Of a DNA stretch of 64,000 nt, positions 8,799-18,070 are shown piece after piece. Location of the stretch: the NCBI GenBank assembly GCA_016711265.1, contig JADJTI010000005.1, positions 124,001-188,000 on the forward strand, given 5' to 3'. A program made the position numbers and the translations under genes. How positions within the stretch are numbered: the stretch's first letter is position 1; each line of letters begins with the position of its first letter. The DNA is from Austwickia sp. GTDB taxonomy: Bacteria; Actinomycetota; Actinomycetes; Actinomycetales; Dermatophilaceae. Under the pieces are notes generated by a model. It made no database searches. It was not told the origin of the DNA and was given only the letters and a program-made list of their open reading frames with translations.

Positions 8799-9566
8799 TT
8801 ACGGATTCTTGCGCTTGAACACGCGCTTGAAGAACCCCTCTTTTTCTTCGTCGTCACCGTCGGTGGTGGGCCGGCTGTACGTGCCGGGCCACGCCGAGGC
8901 TGGGGGCTGGGCTTCGGGCACAGGTGCTGGCGCCGGTGCCGGTGCTGGTGCTGGTGCCGGTGCCTCGACGGCCGGAGGCGGCGACGTCCAGTCGGAGTCG
9001 ACGGCCGGCTCGATGACCGGTTCTTCGACGACCTGCGGGGAGGGCGGCGCCCCCATCGAGGGTTCGGGTAGGGGCTCCGGCTCCGGCACCGGCTCGGGTG
9101 CAGGGCCGGGCTCTGGCTCGGGGTCAGGTGCACTGCCCTGCTCGGGAGGTTCGGCCACGAGGGCGGGCTCGCCGTAGTCGAACGCGACGAACCGTTTGCT
9201 TTCCTCGCTGAACACCCACACCCCGTCCAGCTCGGCGAGCTCGCTCACGATGCGTTCGGCGTCGGCGCGGTGGGTCTGCTCGGGGTCCGGCTGACCGGAG
9301 AAGTCGATCATCGTCGTACAGGCGATCAACCGGCGGCGGCGGGCACCTTCGGGCAGGTACCCGGCGTACCGCTGGGCCAGGCCGTCGGCCTCGTCGTCGA
9401 ACCAGAACGTGAAGGCATAGTTCTCGAGCTGCAGCACCGACTTCAGCGGAGCGTCGGTGACGGTGCCCTGTGGGTAGGCCTCGGCCAGCACCTCGTGCAG
9501 CAGCTCCTTGGTGATCACGTCAGGCCCGGTGGCGAAGATCATGTGCGGATAGGCGGTAGCGGCCAT
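8799..9566 (-). CDS. Hypothetical protein with Pro/Glu and Ala/Pro repeat tail
   Basis: About 255 residues, not recognised. The N-terminal 130 residues look like a folded mixed alpha/beta domain (MIFATGPDVITKELLHEVLAEAYP...). From residue 140 on the chain is low complexity: PEPEPEPGPAPEPVPEPEP-type repeats, then APAPAPAPAPAP, ending in a basic-acidic tail (DDEEKEGFFKRVFKRKNP). The ATG at 9566 was preferred because the sequence before it is unlike the rest. No signal peptide or membrane segment was seen. It lies between aqpZ (minus strand, 143 bp away) and the divergent icd gene. The repetitive DNA makes indels likely. Confidence 0.75.
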   Translation of the reverse strand: MAATAYPHMIFATGPDVITKELLHEVLAEAYPQGTVTDAPLKSVLQLENYAFTFWFDDEADGLAQRYAGYLPEGARRRRLIACTTMIDFSGQPDPEQTHRADAERIVSELAELDGVWVFSEESKRFVAFDYGEPALVAEPPEQGSAPDPEPEPGPAPEPVPEPEPLPEPSMGAPPSPQVVEEPVIEPAVDSDWTSPPPAVEAPAPAPAPAPAPAPVPEAQPPASAWPGTYSRPTTDGDDEEKEGFFKRVFKRKNP

Positions 9567-9969
9567 GCCCCCATCTTCGCAGTCATCGGGGACGGTGCGT
9601 TTCCGGCCGGACAAGGACTGTCCGACCTCTCTGAGACAGTCAGATGGTCGTCACCGTGCCAGCGTCGTGGAGCTGGACGGAACGTTGGACCGAGGGGGAA
9701 ATCGTGTCGGCAGGTGAAGCGTCGCAGCGACAGAAGAGCGAGGAGTACCGATCCCGGGTGCGGGGCCGCGCACCCGGTGGACCGACCGCTACCCAGGATG
9801 GTGACCGGCCGCAGCCTTGATATCTCGACGTCGAAACATGTATCTTGATATCGAGATACTTGGTACGCCGTCAGGTCGCCGGTCAGCGCAGTGGCAGCGC
9901 CGGTACGACGGTTGCCCAGTAGCGTCGTACCTGACGTGACGATCGACCCCGATCCTGCGAGGAGCGCTC
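9567..9969. other. Divergent intergenic region upstream of icd
   Basis: About 400 bp between the divergent hypothetical gene and icd. It holds a short open frame (GTG 9704 to TGA 9820, 38 codons, with AGGGGGAAATC just upstream) that is not convincing as a gene, a perfect 10-bp palindrome at 9825-9834, and the 18-bp near-palindrome at 9841-9858 described separately. No RNA gene was seen. Confidence 0.6.
9841..9858. promoter_or_regulatory. 18-bp palindrome, probable operator for icd
   Basis: TATCTTGATATCGAGATA is an inverted repeat with one mismatched pair, in an AT-rich island of an otherwise very GC-rich region, 112 bp before the icd start. A related half site (CTTGATATCTCGA) begins at 9816, one helical turn or two upstream. 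The two-site layout suggests binding of a dimeric repressor or activator of icd. The regulator is not identified. Confidence 0.5.
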
Positions 9970-12211
9970 ATGACACACCAGATTGTCTGGACCCAGATCG
10001 ATGAGGCACCGGCCCTGGCCACCTACTCGTTCCTGCCGATCGTCCAGGCGTTCACCAAGGGGACCGGTGTCGAGGTGGTCTCCAGTGACATCTCGCTGGC
10101 AGGGCGGATCCTGGCCTGCTTCCCGCAGCGGCTGACGCCCCAGCAGCAGGTCGCCGACAACCTCGCCGCGCTCGGCGAGCTCACCCAGAGCCCGCAGGCC
10201 AACATCATCAAACTGCCGAACATCAGCGCGTCGGTGCCGCAGCTCAAGGCGGCCATTAAGGAACTGCAGAGCGAGGGCTACGACCTGCCCGACTACCCCG
10301 ACTCGCCGGCCACGACCGAGGAGCAGGAGATCCACGCGGCGTACGCGAAGGTCCTCGGGTCGGCAGTGAACCCGGTCCTGCGTGAGGGTAACTCCGACCG
10401 TCGGGCACCGGCTTCGGTCAAGGAGTTCGCCAAGAAGCACCCACACAAGCTGGGGCCGTGGACGCCGGACAACAAGGCCCGGGTGGCCCACATGAGCGGC
10501 GGCGACTTCTACGGCAACGAGCAGTCGGTCGTGGTCGCCGACGGGGACGCCGCAACCTCGGGCTTCCGGATCGAACTGGTCGGCCCCGACGGCCAGACCC
10601 AGGTGCTCAAGGACGGGCTGAAGGCCTCCCCGGGGGAGATCCTGGACGGCACCTTCATGAGCGTCGCGGCCCTGCGGGCCTTCTACGCCGAGCAGATCGA
10701 GGCCGCCAAGGCCGAGGGCCTGCTCCTGTCCCTGCACCTCAAGGCCACCATGATGAAGGTCTCCGACCCCCGTCATGTTCGGCCATGCCGTCCAGGTGTT
10801 CTTCGAGGACGTGTTCGCCAAGCACGCCGACGCCCTCCAGCAGGCCGGCGTCAACCCCAACCTGGGGCTGGGCAGTCTGTACTCCTCGATCGAGTCGCTG
10901 CCGACCGAGGTCAAGGCCGCGATCGAGGCGGATATCCAGGCCACGTACGCCGACCGCCCGGCGCTGGCGATGGTCGACTCCGACAAGGGCATCACCAATC
11001 TGCACGCGCCCAACGACGTGATCGTCGACGCCTCGATGCCCGTGGTGGTCCGCGACTCCGGGCAGATGTGGAACGCCGAGGGCGGCCAGCAGCAGACCCT
11101 GGCCATGGTGCCGGACCGCTGCTACGCCCCGATGTACCGCGAGGTCCTGGACAACTGCCGGCAGTACGGCGCCCTCGACCCCGCGACGATGGGTTCGGTC
11201 CCGAACGTCGGCCTGATGGCGCAAAAGGCCGAGGAGTACGGCTCGCACCCCACCACCTTCGTCATCCCTGCGGACGGCACGGTCAAGGTTGTGGCCGGCC
11301 AGGGCGCGGACGAGCAGGTCCTGATGAGCCACGACGTGCAGGCCGGGGACATCTGGCGGATGTCGCGCGTCAAGGACATCCCGATCCAGGACTGGGTCAA
11401 GCTCGCGGTCACCCGCGCCCGGGCCACCGGAGCGCATGCGGTGTTCTACCTCGACGAACAGCGCGCCCACGACGCCCATGTCATCGCCAAGGTCCGGACC
11501 TACCTCAAGGACCATGACACCGCCGGTCTGGAGATCAAGATCATGGCTCCGGTCGAAGCGGTCCGGTACGCCCTGGAGCGGATCCGTCAAGGTCAGGACA
11601 CCATCTCGGTCACCGGCAACGTGCTGCGTGACTACCTCACCGACCTGTTCCCGATCCTGGAACTCGGCACGAGTGCCAAGATGTTGTCCATTGTGCCGCT
11701 GCTCAACGGTGGCGGGCTGTTTGAGACCGGTGCCGGTGGCTCGGCCCCCAAGCACGTCCAGCAGTTCGTCAAGGAGAACTACCTGCGCTGGGACTCCCTG
11801 GGCGAGTTCTCCGCGCTCGGTGCCTCGCTGGAGCACCTGTCAGACACGCTCGGCAACGCCAAGGCCAAGGCGCTGGCCGACGCGCTCGACGCCGCGATCG
11901 CCCGGTTCCTGGACACCAACAAGTCACCGGCTCGCAAGGTCGGCCAGATCGACAACCGCGGCAGCCACTTCTACCTGGCGCTCTACTGGGCGCAGGCGCT
12001 GGCCGAGCAGAACGCCGACGGCGAGCTGAAGGAACGCTTCGCCTCGGTCGCCCATGACCTGGCTGCCCAGGAGGACACCATCACCGCGGAGTTGATCGGT
12101 GTTCAAGGGCAGCCGGTGGACCTTGGTGGGTACTACCGGCCCGACGCCGCCAAGGTGTCGGCGGCGATGCGCCCCAGCGCCACGCTCAACGCCATCATCG
12201 ACGCGATGTGA
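9970..12211 (+). pseudogene. icd: Monomeric NADP-dependent isocitrate dehydrogenase, disrupted by a +1 frameshift
   Basis: Oxidative decarboxylation of isocitrate to 2-oxoglutarate with NADP, TCA cycle, by the large single-chain enzyme type. Two reading frames together cover the whole protein. The first runs from ATG 9970 to LHLKATMMKVSDP at about 10770. The second continues from MFGHAVQVFFEDVF at 10775 to the stop at 12211. Removing one C from the C5 run at 10767-10771 restores SDPVMFGHA and a protein of 746 residues, the normal length. Both halves are otherwise perfectly conserved in style (for example GNVLRDYLTDLFPILELGTSAKM and KVGQIDNRGSHFYLALYWAQ). Because this is a central enzyme and the rest is intact, a sequencing error is at least as likely as real inactivation. 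Preceded by a palindromic operator and followed by a strong terminator. Confidence 0.93.
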
Positions 12212-12215
12212 GTCC

Positions 12216-12252
12216 CGGGTGGACGTCCGGTGTTACGCCGGGCGTCCACCCG
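12216..12252 (+). terminator. Terminator downstream of icd
   Basis: 15-bp stem (CGGGTGGACGTCCGG / CCGGGCGTCCACCCG, one G-T wobble) with a 7-base loop, starting five bases after the icd stop. Confidence 0.8.
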
Positions 12253-12329
12253 TGTGCGCTTGTCAGTGGTATAGCCACCCGCCGGACACCGAAAGCCACA
12301 ACGGCTCGTGACCCGCTAAATTCACTCGA

Positions 12330-13217
12330 ATGGGAACCACCTCGATGTCGAACGACGAATTCGCGTCGACGCTGCGGTCCCTTATTTCGACCCGGGGAAT
12401 GCCGCTGGAGACAATCCGGGCGCAGCTTTCCCAGCGCGGATTCCGGCTGAGCGTGACCACGCTGTCCTATTGGCAATCGGGGCGCAGCCGGCCTGAGCGC
12501 GCCGCGTCCCTGGAGGCCCTGGGCGAACTCGAACGCGTACTCAACGTGCCCCCGGGGTTCCTCATCGCCCGGCTCACCGAGCCCGCCCCCGATCCCGCGT
12601 GGGTCGGCGAAGTGGCCGGGCCGGAGTTCCCACCGCTACGCCGCGGGGTGCTGGAACTGCTGGACCGCCTGCAGCTGGATCTCGGCGAAGGACTGCACCG
12701 GGTCAGCGTGCACGACATCGCCGAGGTTCATGCCGACCGGACGGCAGGCCTGCACGTGGTGCGCCAGGTGCTGCGGGCCGAACGGGACGGGATCGACCGG
12801 TTCGCGGTGTGGTACACCCCCGATGACCGGCACGCGATCCCCTACGTGCAGGCCCGAGCGAACTGTCGGCTCGGCCGGGTGTACGAGTTGCGCTCGATCC
12901 CCGCGATCGCCGCCGAGTTGTGTCTGGATCGGCCGCTGCGGGCCGGAGAGACCGTCATGACCGAGCACGCGATGGAATCGGTGCGGATCGGCGTACCGCA
13001 GACGGAAATGGGGCGCGGCCTGCCGGCGGCGACCGAGCGGATCACCATGGAGGTGCGGTTCCATCCGACCGCGTTCCCTGTCGTGGCCTCGGCCTGCTTT
13101 CGCCCACCCGAGGGGGCGCCGACGGTGACCCCGCTGGTCACACCCGCGAGCACGCTGCGCTTCGATGTGGAGAATCCCGAGCCCGGGCTGTATGCGCTCG
13201 AGTGGGGCTGGGGCTGA
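12330..13217 (+). CDS. Helix-turn-helix transcriptional regulator
   Basis: 295 residues (287 if the ATG at 12345 is used). Residues 5-75 form an XRE-like helix-turn-helix domain: STLRSLISTRGMPLETIRAQL, then LSVTTLSYWQSGRSRPERAASLEAL, in which the recognition helix contains YWQSGRSRPER. The remaining 200 residues are a mixed alpha/beta region without a recognised ligand-binding motif. It stands alone, 118 bp after icd and behind the icd terminator, so it has its own promoter. The target is unknown; icd and the palindrome at 9841 are possible but this is speculation. Confidence 0.8.
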   Translation: MGTTSMSNDEFASTLRSLISTRGMPLETIRAQLSQRGFRLSVTTLSYWQSGRSRPERAASLEALGELERVLNVPPGFLIARLTEPAPDPAWVGEVAGPEFPPLRRGVLELLDRLQLDLGEGLHRVSVHDIAEVHADRTAGLHVVRQVLRAERDGIDRFAVWYTPDDRHAIPYVQARANCRLGRVYELRSIPAIAAELCLDRPLRAGETVMTEHAMESVRIGVPQTEMGRGLPAATERITMEVRFHPTAFPVVASACFRPPEGAPTVTPLVTPASTLRFDVENPEPGLYALEWGWG

Positions 13218-13278
13218 GGTCCCGCCCCGCTGATTTCGCGAAAAACCTTGAAACACAGAGGATCTCGCCGATAGGGCG

Positions 13279-14670
13279 ATGGTTCGGGGACCCCCGGACG
13301 GCCACCGAGGGTACGTCGTACCCGCCGGCGGTCTCGCAGCGACCGGTCCAGGTCGGTCGCCGGCCCGCGGGATCCCTGAGTGCTCACGATCACCCCTCGC
13401 CGCCGTCGGCATCGCCCTCGCCTCCGCCCTGGGGGCGCTGCCGATGACCTTGCTGGTCCTGGCGGGAACCGCCGGCTCCTGGGGTTCCTCGGCGGCCGGC
13501 CGGCCGGCCGCTCCCGCGTCGGCCGCTCTCGCGCCGTTCGCCCAGGCCTCCGCGGTCGGTCGCTCCGATGGGGCGACCCCGAGCACCATCGGCACCCGCG
13601 CCGTCGACCTGGCGCTGGTCCTGCCCCGCGGTGTCCGCGACAGCGCCGGCCTGACCCCCGCGAGGGTCCAGGCGCAGGTGGCCGCCGCGGCGGCGTACTG
13701 GCGGGACGAAACCGCCGGGATGGTCACCTTCTCGGTGGACCGCACGCACGGCTGGTACCGGTCCGGGCTCGCCTGCGCCCACACCAGCGCCCTCTGGTCC
13801 CAGGCGTCCGCGCTGTTCGGGTCCCCGGCTGAGACGTTCGGGAACGCGGGCCGACACCTGGTCATCGTGGTCCCTCCCGCACGGGCCGCGGCCGCCGGGT
13901 GCGGCTACGGGTTCGGCACCCAAAGTGAGGGCACCGCTGCGGCACTGCGACCCGGGCAGGGCGGCGGAACCGTGTTCGTCACCAACACCACCCCCTCCCT
14001 GCTGGCGCACGAGTTGGGGCACAATCTCGGCCTTGACCACGCCGGCTCCTTGACCTGCCCCGGAGTCCAGGACGGCCGGTACGACGGCCGGCGCTGGTCG
14101 CATGGATGCCGGGTCCGCGAGTACGACGACCTGTTCGACGTGATGGGCTACTCCTCTCCCGGGTACGGCGAAGGGCACCTGAACGTCGCCCATGTCGACG
14201 AGCTGGGACTGGAGCCGAACGCCATCCGGACCGCCGGACCGGGCCGGTCGACGTACCTGATCCCGGCGCTGTCCCGCCGTGGGGCGCCCGGGCGCGGGGT
14301 GAAGCTGATCGACGGTTCCGGGGCCGTGTACTACCTGGAATACCGGACCGCCACCGGCCGGGATGCGGCGGCGCCGAAGACCCCGCTGCGCGGTCGGCCG
14401 GGTCTGCGGATCCTGCGGGCCGACCCGCGGCTGCCCGGTTCGAGCGGGAGCCTGGAGCTGGATGCCACACCGCCGCGCTGGCTGAGCGCCGCACCCACGC
14501 CCGCGGACTACGACCGGGCGCTCCCGGTGGGCGGCCGGTTCGTTGCCGCTTCCGGGCGGATCGCGGTACGGCTGGAGTCCGTGAGTCGGGCCGGGGCGAG
14601 GGTCACCGTCTACGTGGGGCCACGGGGCGCGGCCGGACTCGGCCCGAGACCGGCGATCCGGCGAGGCTGA
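13279..14670 (+). CDS. Secreted metzincin-type zinc metalloprotease
   Basis: Probable extracellular zinc protease, up to 463 residues. A hydrophobic export signal (LAAVGIALASALGALPMTLLVLAG) lies at about residues 39-62 counting from ATG 13279; the ATG at 13444 would start inside it, so the true start is uncertain. The zinc site HELGHNLGLDH begins at residue 244 (His244, Glu245, His248, His254), and the Met-turn DVMGYS follows with Met289, 35 residues after the third His, which is diagnostic of metzincins. Cysteines near CAHTSALW, AAGCGYGFG, LTCPG and HGCRV could form disulfides. Residues 330-455 form a beta-rich C-terminal region. It is the last gene before the split DUF559 locus. Confidence 0.85.
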   Translation: MVRGPPDGHRGYVVPAGGLAATGPGRSPARGIPECSRSPLAAVGIALASALGALPMTLLVLAGTAGSWGSSAAGRPAAPASAALAPFAQASAVGRSDGATPSTIGTRAVDLALVLPRGVRDSAGLTPARVQAQVAAAAAYWRDETAGMVTFSVDRTHGWYRSGLACAHTSALWSQASALFGSPAETFGNAGRHLVIVVPPARAAAAGCGYGFGTQSEGTAAALRPGQGGGTVFVTNTTPSLLAHELGHNLGLDHAGSLTCPGVQDGRYDGRRWSHGCRVREYDDLFDVMGYSSPGYGEGHLNVAHVDELGLEPNAIRTAGPGRSTYLIPALSRRGAPGRGVKLIDGSGAVYYLEYRTATGRDAAAPKTPLRGRPGLRILRADPRLPGSSGSLELDATPPRWLSAAPTPADYDRALPVGGRFVAASGRIAVRLESVSRAGARVTVYVGPRGAAGLGPRPAIRRG

Positions 14671-14728
14671 CCGTGCCCGCTGTGGAGAACCATCCCCGGA
14701 GTCGGGATGGCAGCGCAGGCTACGAGCC

Positions 14729-15631
14729 ATGCCGACTTCTCCCGCGTGGCCCGAGGACCTGACTGGCCGGCCGTTCACCCCTCGCGAGGCCCGAACCCAC
14801 GGAATCGGCCACCGCCGGCTGACTCGCGTCGCGCCGTACCGACCTCATCCGGCCTTGCGGAGCACGAATCCGCACAATTCTCTGGTGCAGGTGTGCCGGG
14901 CGCTGCTGCCGGTATTGCCGACGCAGGTGGCGTTCTCGCATGTCACGGCGGTGGGTGCGGCTGAGGCCCAGATCGAGGCTGTCACCAGCGACGCGGCCGA
15001 GCAGATCGCTGCGGCTACCGCCCGGGCTGTGCGTGCTGAGCAGGCGCAACGCCAGGCGATGGCGGACACGCAAGAGGCTGATGCTGCGGCGTCGGAGGCC
15101 ACGGCCCGGGTGGTTGAGCTCGAGGCGGTCTTGACGCAGGTCCGCGCCGAGATGGCCCAGCTCCAGGACGAACACGAGCAGGTGCGGGGTGCTCGGGATG
15201 CGGTCGGTGAGGAGCTGGGGCAGGCGCGCGGTCCGAGCGCGACACCGTTGCGGAGGAGAGTCGGCGGTTGGTCGGCGACCTTGCTCTGGCGGGTCAGGAG
15301 CTCCAGATGGCACATCAGCAGGCCGCGGCCGCCGAGCAGGCCGCCGCGGAGGTCCGGCAGCATGTGGACCGGGCTCGCGCCGATCTCGATGAGGTGCGCG
15401 AGCGTGCTGGGCAGCTCCGACGAAAGCCTCGCCACCATTACGGCTGAGCGGGACGCCGCCCGAGCCGAGGTCGAGCGGGAACGTGCGCACGGGGACCAGC
15501 GAGTGAGCGATCTGCACGAGACGTACACGCGCCAGATCGCCGACCTCCGCGGGCACGCAGCCGACACCAACGAGCCTCCTCCACAGGCCCGCCGTGCCCG
15601 GATCAAGCGGCCCAGCAGCGACGCCGGCTAA
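14729..15631 (+). pseudogene. Chimeric remnant: DUF559-family N-terminus joined to a KfrA-like coiled coil
   Basis: One open frame of 300 codons, but apparently three unrelated histories. Residues 1-73 (DLTGRPFTPREARTHGIGHRRL ... CRALLPVLPTQVAFSHVTA) match the start of DUF559-type proteins. From about 14945 it changes to a long coiled coil rich in Ala, Glu, Gln and Arg (QRQAMADTQEADAAASEATA), like the C-terminal part of plasmid KfrA-type DNA-binding proteins. Between about 15228 and 15420 the coiled-coil pattern is found one frame over (AEESRRLVGDLALAGQELQ) and then returns, so two compensating one-base frameshifts are inferred. The matching DUF559 C-terminus lies 4.9 kb downstream (19826-20146). 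Confidence 0.65.
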
Positions 15632-15953
15632 TCACCCGCGGTGGTTCCGCACCTGCCCAGGGACCTGGCGGGGGCCGGTGCCCTCCCGTGTCGCACGCGC
15701 TATCGCCAGCCCGGGGGCGGGGCGTGCGCGCGACCCACGCCTGCGGCGTCATCCCGGCCTGCTGTCGCCGTAGCCAAGTTGCATTTGCAACGCTGAAACC
15801 ATGAATTGGTCTTTATCGGATCAACAAATACTCAGCAACTGGTCCGTCCTCCTACCGTACCCCTGAACCGCAACAATCGAAGGGGGTAAAGTACGCGCGA
15901 TCGCCCCCCCAAGATCGGGGGTGGGTTCGGGGACAAGTGCATCGGGGGTCACC
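15632..15953. other. AT-richer intergenic region before the C39-like peptidase
   Basis: 322 bp without a gene. The right half (15775-15890) is distinctly richer in A and T than its surroundings and probably holds the promoter of the peptidase gene. A 14-bp palindrome (GTTGCA-TT-TGCAAC) lies at 15778-15791. No RNA gene was recognised. Confidence 0.5.
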
Positions 15954-16774
15954 ATGAGTAGGAAGCTTCCGCATGCCGTCGTGGCGACGGCTGCGGCAGG
16001 CGTTGTGGCTGTCAGTGGTTCAGCTGCTGCGAGCGCAGATCCGATTGAGGATTGGAAGACGCGCACGACACCGATCCTCACGTACCGCTGAGCGTTCAGG
16101 AAACGAACGAACTGCGGGCGCGTGAGACAGAGGCCGCAAAGTATGTGGCCAAGCGCTTGAGGGAAGCCCAACAGCAGGAGCAGGTCGACGCCAGAGGATT
16201 GGCGTTCATCCATAACAACCTGTCGGCGAGCCATCAGTCCCAGATCAATTCCTACTACTGCGGACCGGCTACGCTGGTCATCAGCTTCATGAACCGGGGC
16301 ATCTCTATGACCCAGTCTCAGGCGGGCAGCCTCCTGAGAACGACCACTGCCGGGACGGCGTGGTCCGGCGTCAACGCCGCTGTTTCGAACCCTACTGGGT
16401 ACCCCATGCGTGATGTGTACAACTATAAGCTGGGCTACGTCCGGTACTACCCGCTCAATCTCCCGAGCGCCCCCGGGCCTGGCCAGGTTGGGTCCTTCAA
16501 GAATGTGCTCATCCGGGACATCGACGCTGGCTTCCCACTGATGGGCAACGTGTGGCAGGTAAGGGGTGGGCCACATCTGCTAGGGCATCCCGATCGCGAA
16601 ATCTTCCACTGGGTCAATATCCGGGGGTACTCCAACTCAGCGGCGCTCACGAACATCGCCGACCCTGCGTCAGGAGCGCCGTCCCTATCGTGGAGTTCCG
16701 CCGTACCGAAGTTCAGCTCTAATGACACAGAGAAGATGGTGCGAATGATGGGTGGCCGAGGGTACGTGTTTTAG
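15954..16774 (+). CDS. Secreted C39-like cysteine peptidase, frameshifted after the signal peptide
   Basis: Papain-fold cysteine peptidase of the C39-like type, probably exported. ATG at 15954 opens a textbook signal peptide (VVATAAAGVVAVSGSAAASA, cleavage before DP), but this frame stops at 16083. The mature domain is one frame over, from about 16052 to 16774. Adding one base near 16051-16053 (for example restoring TTT) joins them into about 273 residues: ...SADPIEDLEDAHDTDP... The catalytic Cys is in INSYYCGPATL, the His in EIFHWVNIRGY and the Asn/Asp partner in ANIADPASG-like NIADPASG. As it stands the protein would lack its signal peptide. The TAG stop shares its G with the GTG start of the next gene. 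Confidence 0.75.
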
Positions 16775-18012
16775 TGCGACACCGACATACACTCGTCGCA
16801 GCGGTCGCGATCGTGGCTGCCACGAGCGCATGCTCCCCGGCGTCCCCATCCGGTGCCGGGTCGATGACGGCGGCAGGAAACGCGAGCGTGGCCTCGGTAG
16901 CGCCCTCGCCGTCGACGTCGTCCTCGACGTCGGCCTTGGCATCCCTCTCGACAGGCACCCCCCGAGCGAGGCGACCGTTGACGCATCCAGCGCGGCGGAC
17001 CCCGGTCGTGGATTGCACGGCGCTGCCGGCGTCGTGGGCACCGTATGCGCGGCGGTGGCCCTCGAGGGCGGGGGTGGTCATCTTCCCGACCGCGACGGGG
17101 GCGCGCGGCCCGGATTTCCTGGCGCAGGTGAACTCCGCCGCGTTCAGTGGGGTGGTGATCGCCACGCCGACGGGTCAGCAGCAGCGGCAGATCTACCGGT
17201 TCACGAACGCGCGCGAGGAACAGTTGCTCGGCGCGGCCTTCGACGGCCGCTACTACGTGTTCAGCGTGACGCACTCGCTGAACGGGTGGGACGACTGGAC
17301 CCTGCACGCCTACGACACTCAGGAGGGCAAGCTCACGGACCTGGATGCGGTTCGGAAAGTCGACGGTGTCCCGCTGCCCGGCCCGCCGCAGTACCCGGCC
17401 GTGGCCTCCGGTGTGGCCGCGTGGAGTAGCCCTCGGGAGAACGGCGAACGGCTCGTCCTGGTCCGCAATCTGCAGACCGGGCAGACGACGACGCTGCCGG
17501 CGACCCACGTCGGTGGGCCGGTGTTCTTCGGGGATCTGCTGTTGTACGGCGAGTCGATGGCGCCGGGTGAGCTCACGCAGTTGCGTGCTGTGGACGCCCG
17601 GACGTTGCAGCCCACCGACATTCCGGCGGGACTGAATGACGTTCGGGGGCCGGTCAACGTCGTCGCTCGCGGGGACCGGCTGGTGTGGTCCGATCAGGAC
17701 TACGAGGCGCTGTGGACCTGGCGGGCCGGCGACGCCCAGCCCACCGTCCTGGCCAATGTCGGCAACCTCTACGTCAACGAGCCCGCACAGGCTGGTGACC
17801 TGGTGACCTGGCGCGGTACAGCCGGGATCTACGTCTACGACCTGAGAACCGGCAAGGCCTTCAAGGTCACCAAGGATGCCGCCGGTGTCGCAACCACCGG
17901 CGACACCATCACGATCAGCGAACGCGCCTCAGCGAGCAAAGACCCGCGCACCCCGATGAACACTGTCGTCTTGAACGCCACCACGCTGCCGCCGCTCACG
18001 GGCTGCCGCTGA
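16774..18012 (+). CDS. Putative lipoprotein with beta-propeller-like repeats
   Basis: 412 residues. The N-terminus (MRHRHTLVAAVAIVAATSAC) is a basic n-region, a hydrophobic core and a weak lipobox with Cys20. A 60-residue Ser/Thr/Pro-rich linker follows, then about 330 residues in which WD/TolB-like blade motifs recur: LLGAAFDGRYYVFSVT, WDDWTLHAYDTQEGKLTDL, RLVLVRNLQTGQTTTL, YEALWTWRAGDAQPTVL and GIYVYDLRTGKAFKV. This suggests a propeller for binding outside the membrane (inference). GTG at 16774 overlaps the stop of the peptidase by one base, so the two are translationally coupled and probably act together. Function unknown. Confidence 0.75.
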   Translation: MRHRHTLVAAVAIVAATSACSPASPSGAGSMTAAGNASVASVAPSPSTSSSTSALASLSTGTPRARRPLTHPARRTPVVDCTALPASWAPYARRWPSRAGVVIFPTATGARGPDFLAQVNSAAFSGVVIATPTGQQQRQIYRFTNAREEQLLGAAFDGRYYVFSVTHSLNGWDDWTLHAYDTQEGKLTDLDAVRKVDGVPLPGPPQYPAVASGVAAWSSPRENGERLVLVRNLQTGQTTTLPATHVGGPVFFGDLLLYGESMAPGELTQLRAVDARTLQPTDIPAGLNDVRGPVNVVARGDRLVWSDQDYEALWTWRAGDAQPTVLANVGNLYVNEPAQAGDLVTWRGTAGIYVYDLRTGKAFKVTKDAAGVATTGDTITISERASASKDPRTPMNTVVLNATTLPPLTGCR

Positions 18013-18070
18013 CAGCCCGCTATTGCTCGCAGGAGGGCGGTACGGCTCGGCCGATCGCTCCACCACTGGC

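Noticed and set aside
9704..9820. 38-codon open frame with a purine-rich site before a GTG
   Set aside because: No recognised family, short, and it ends in the palindromic icd control region. It could be a truncated gene start but cannot be supported.
13380..13500. Possible frameshift in the signal region of the metalloprotease (GTG 13380 with a C4 run)
   Set aside because: Joining the two frames gives a signal without a basic n-region, so it is not clearly better than the existing frame; the start was left as uncertain.
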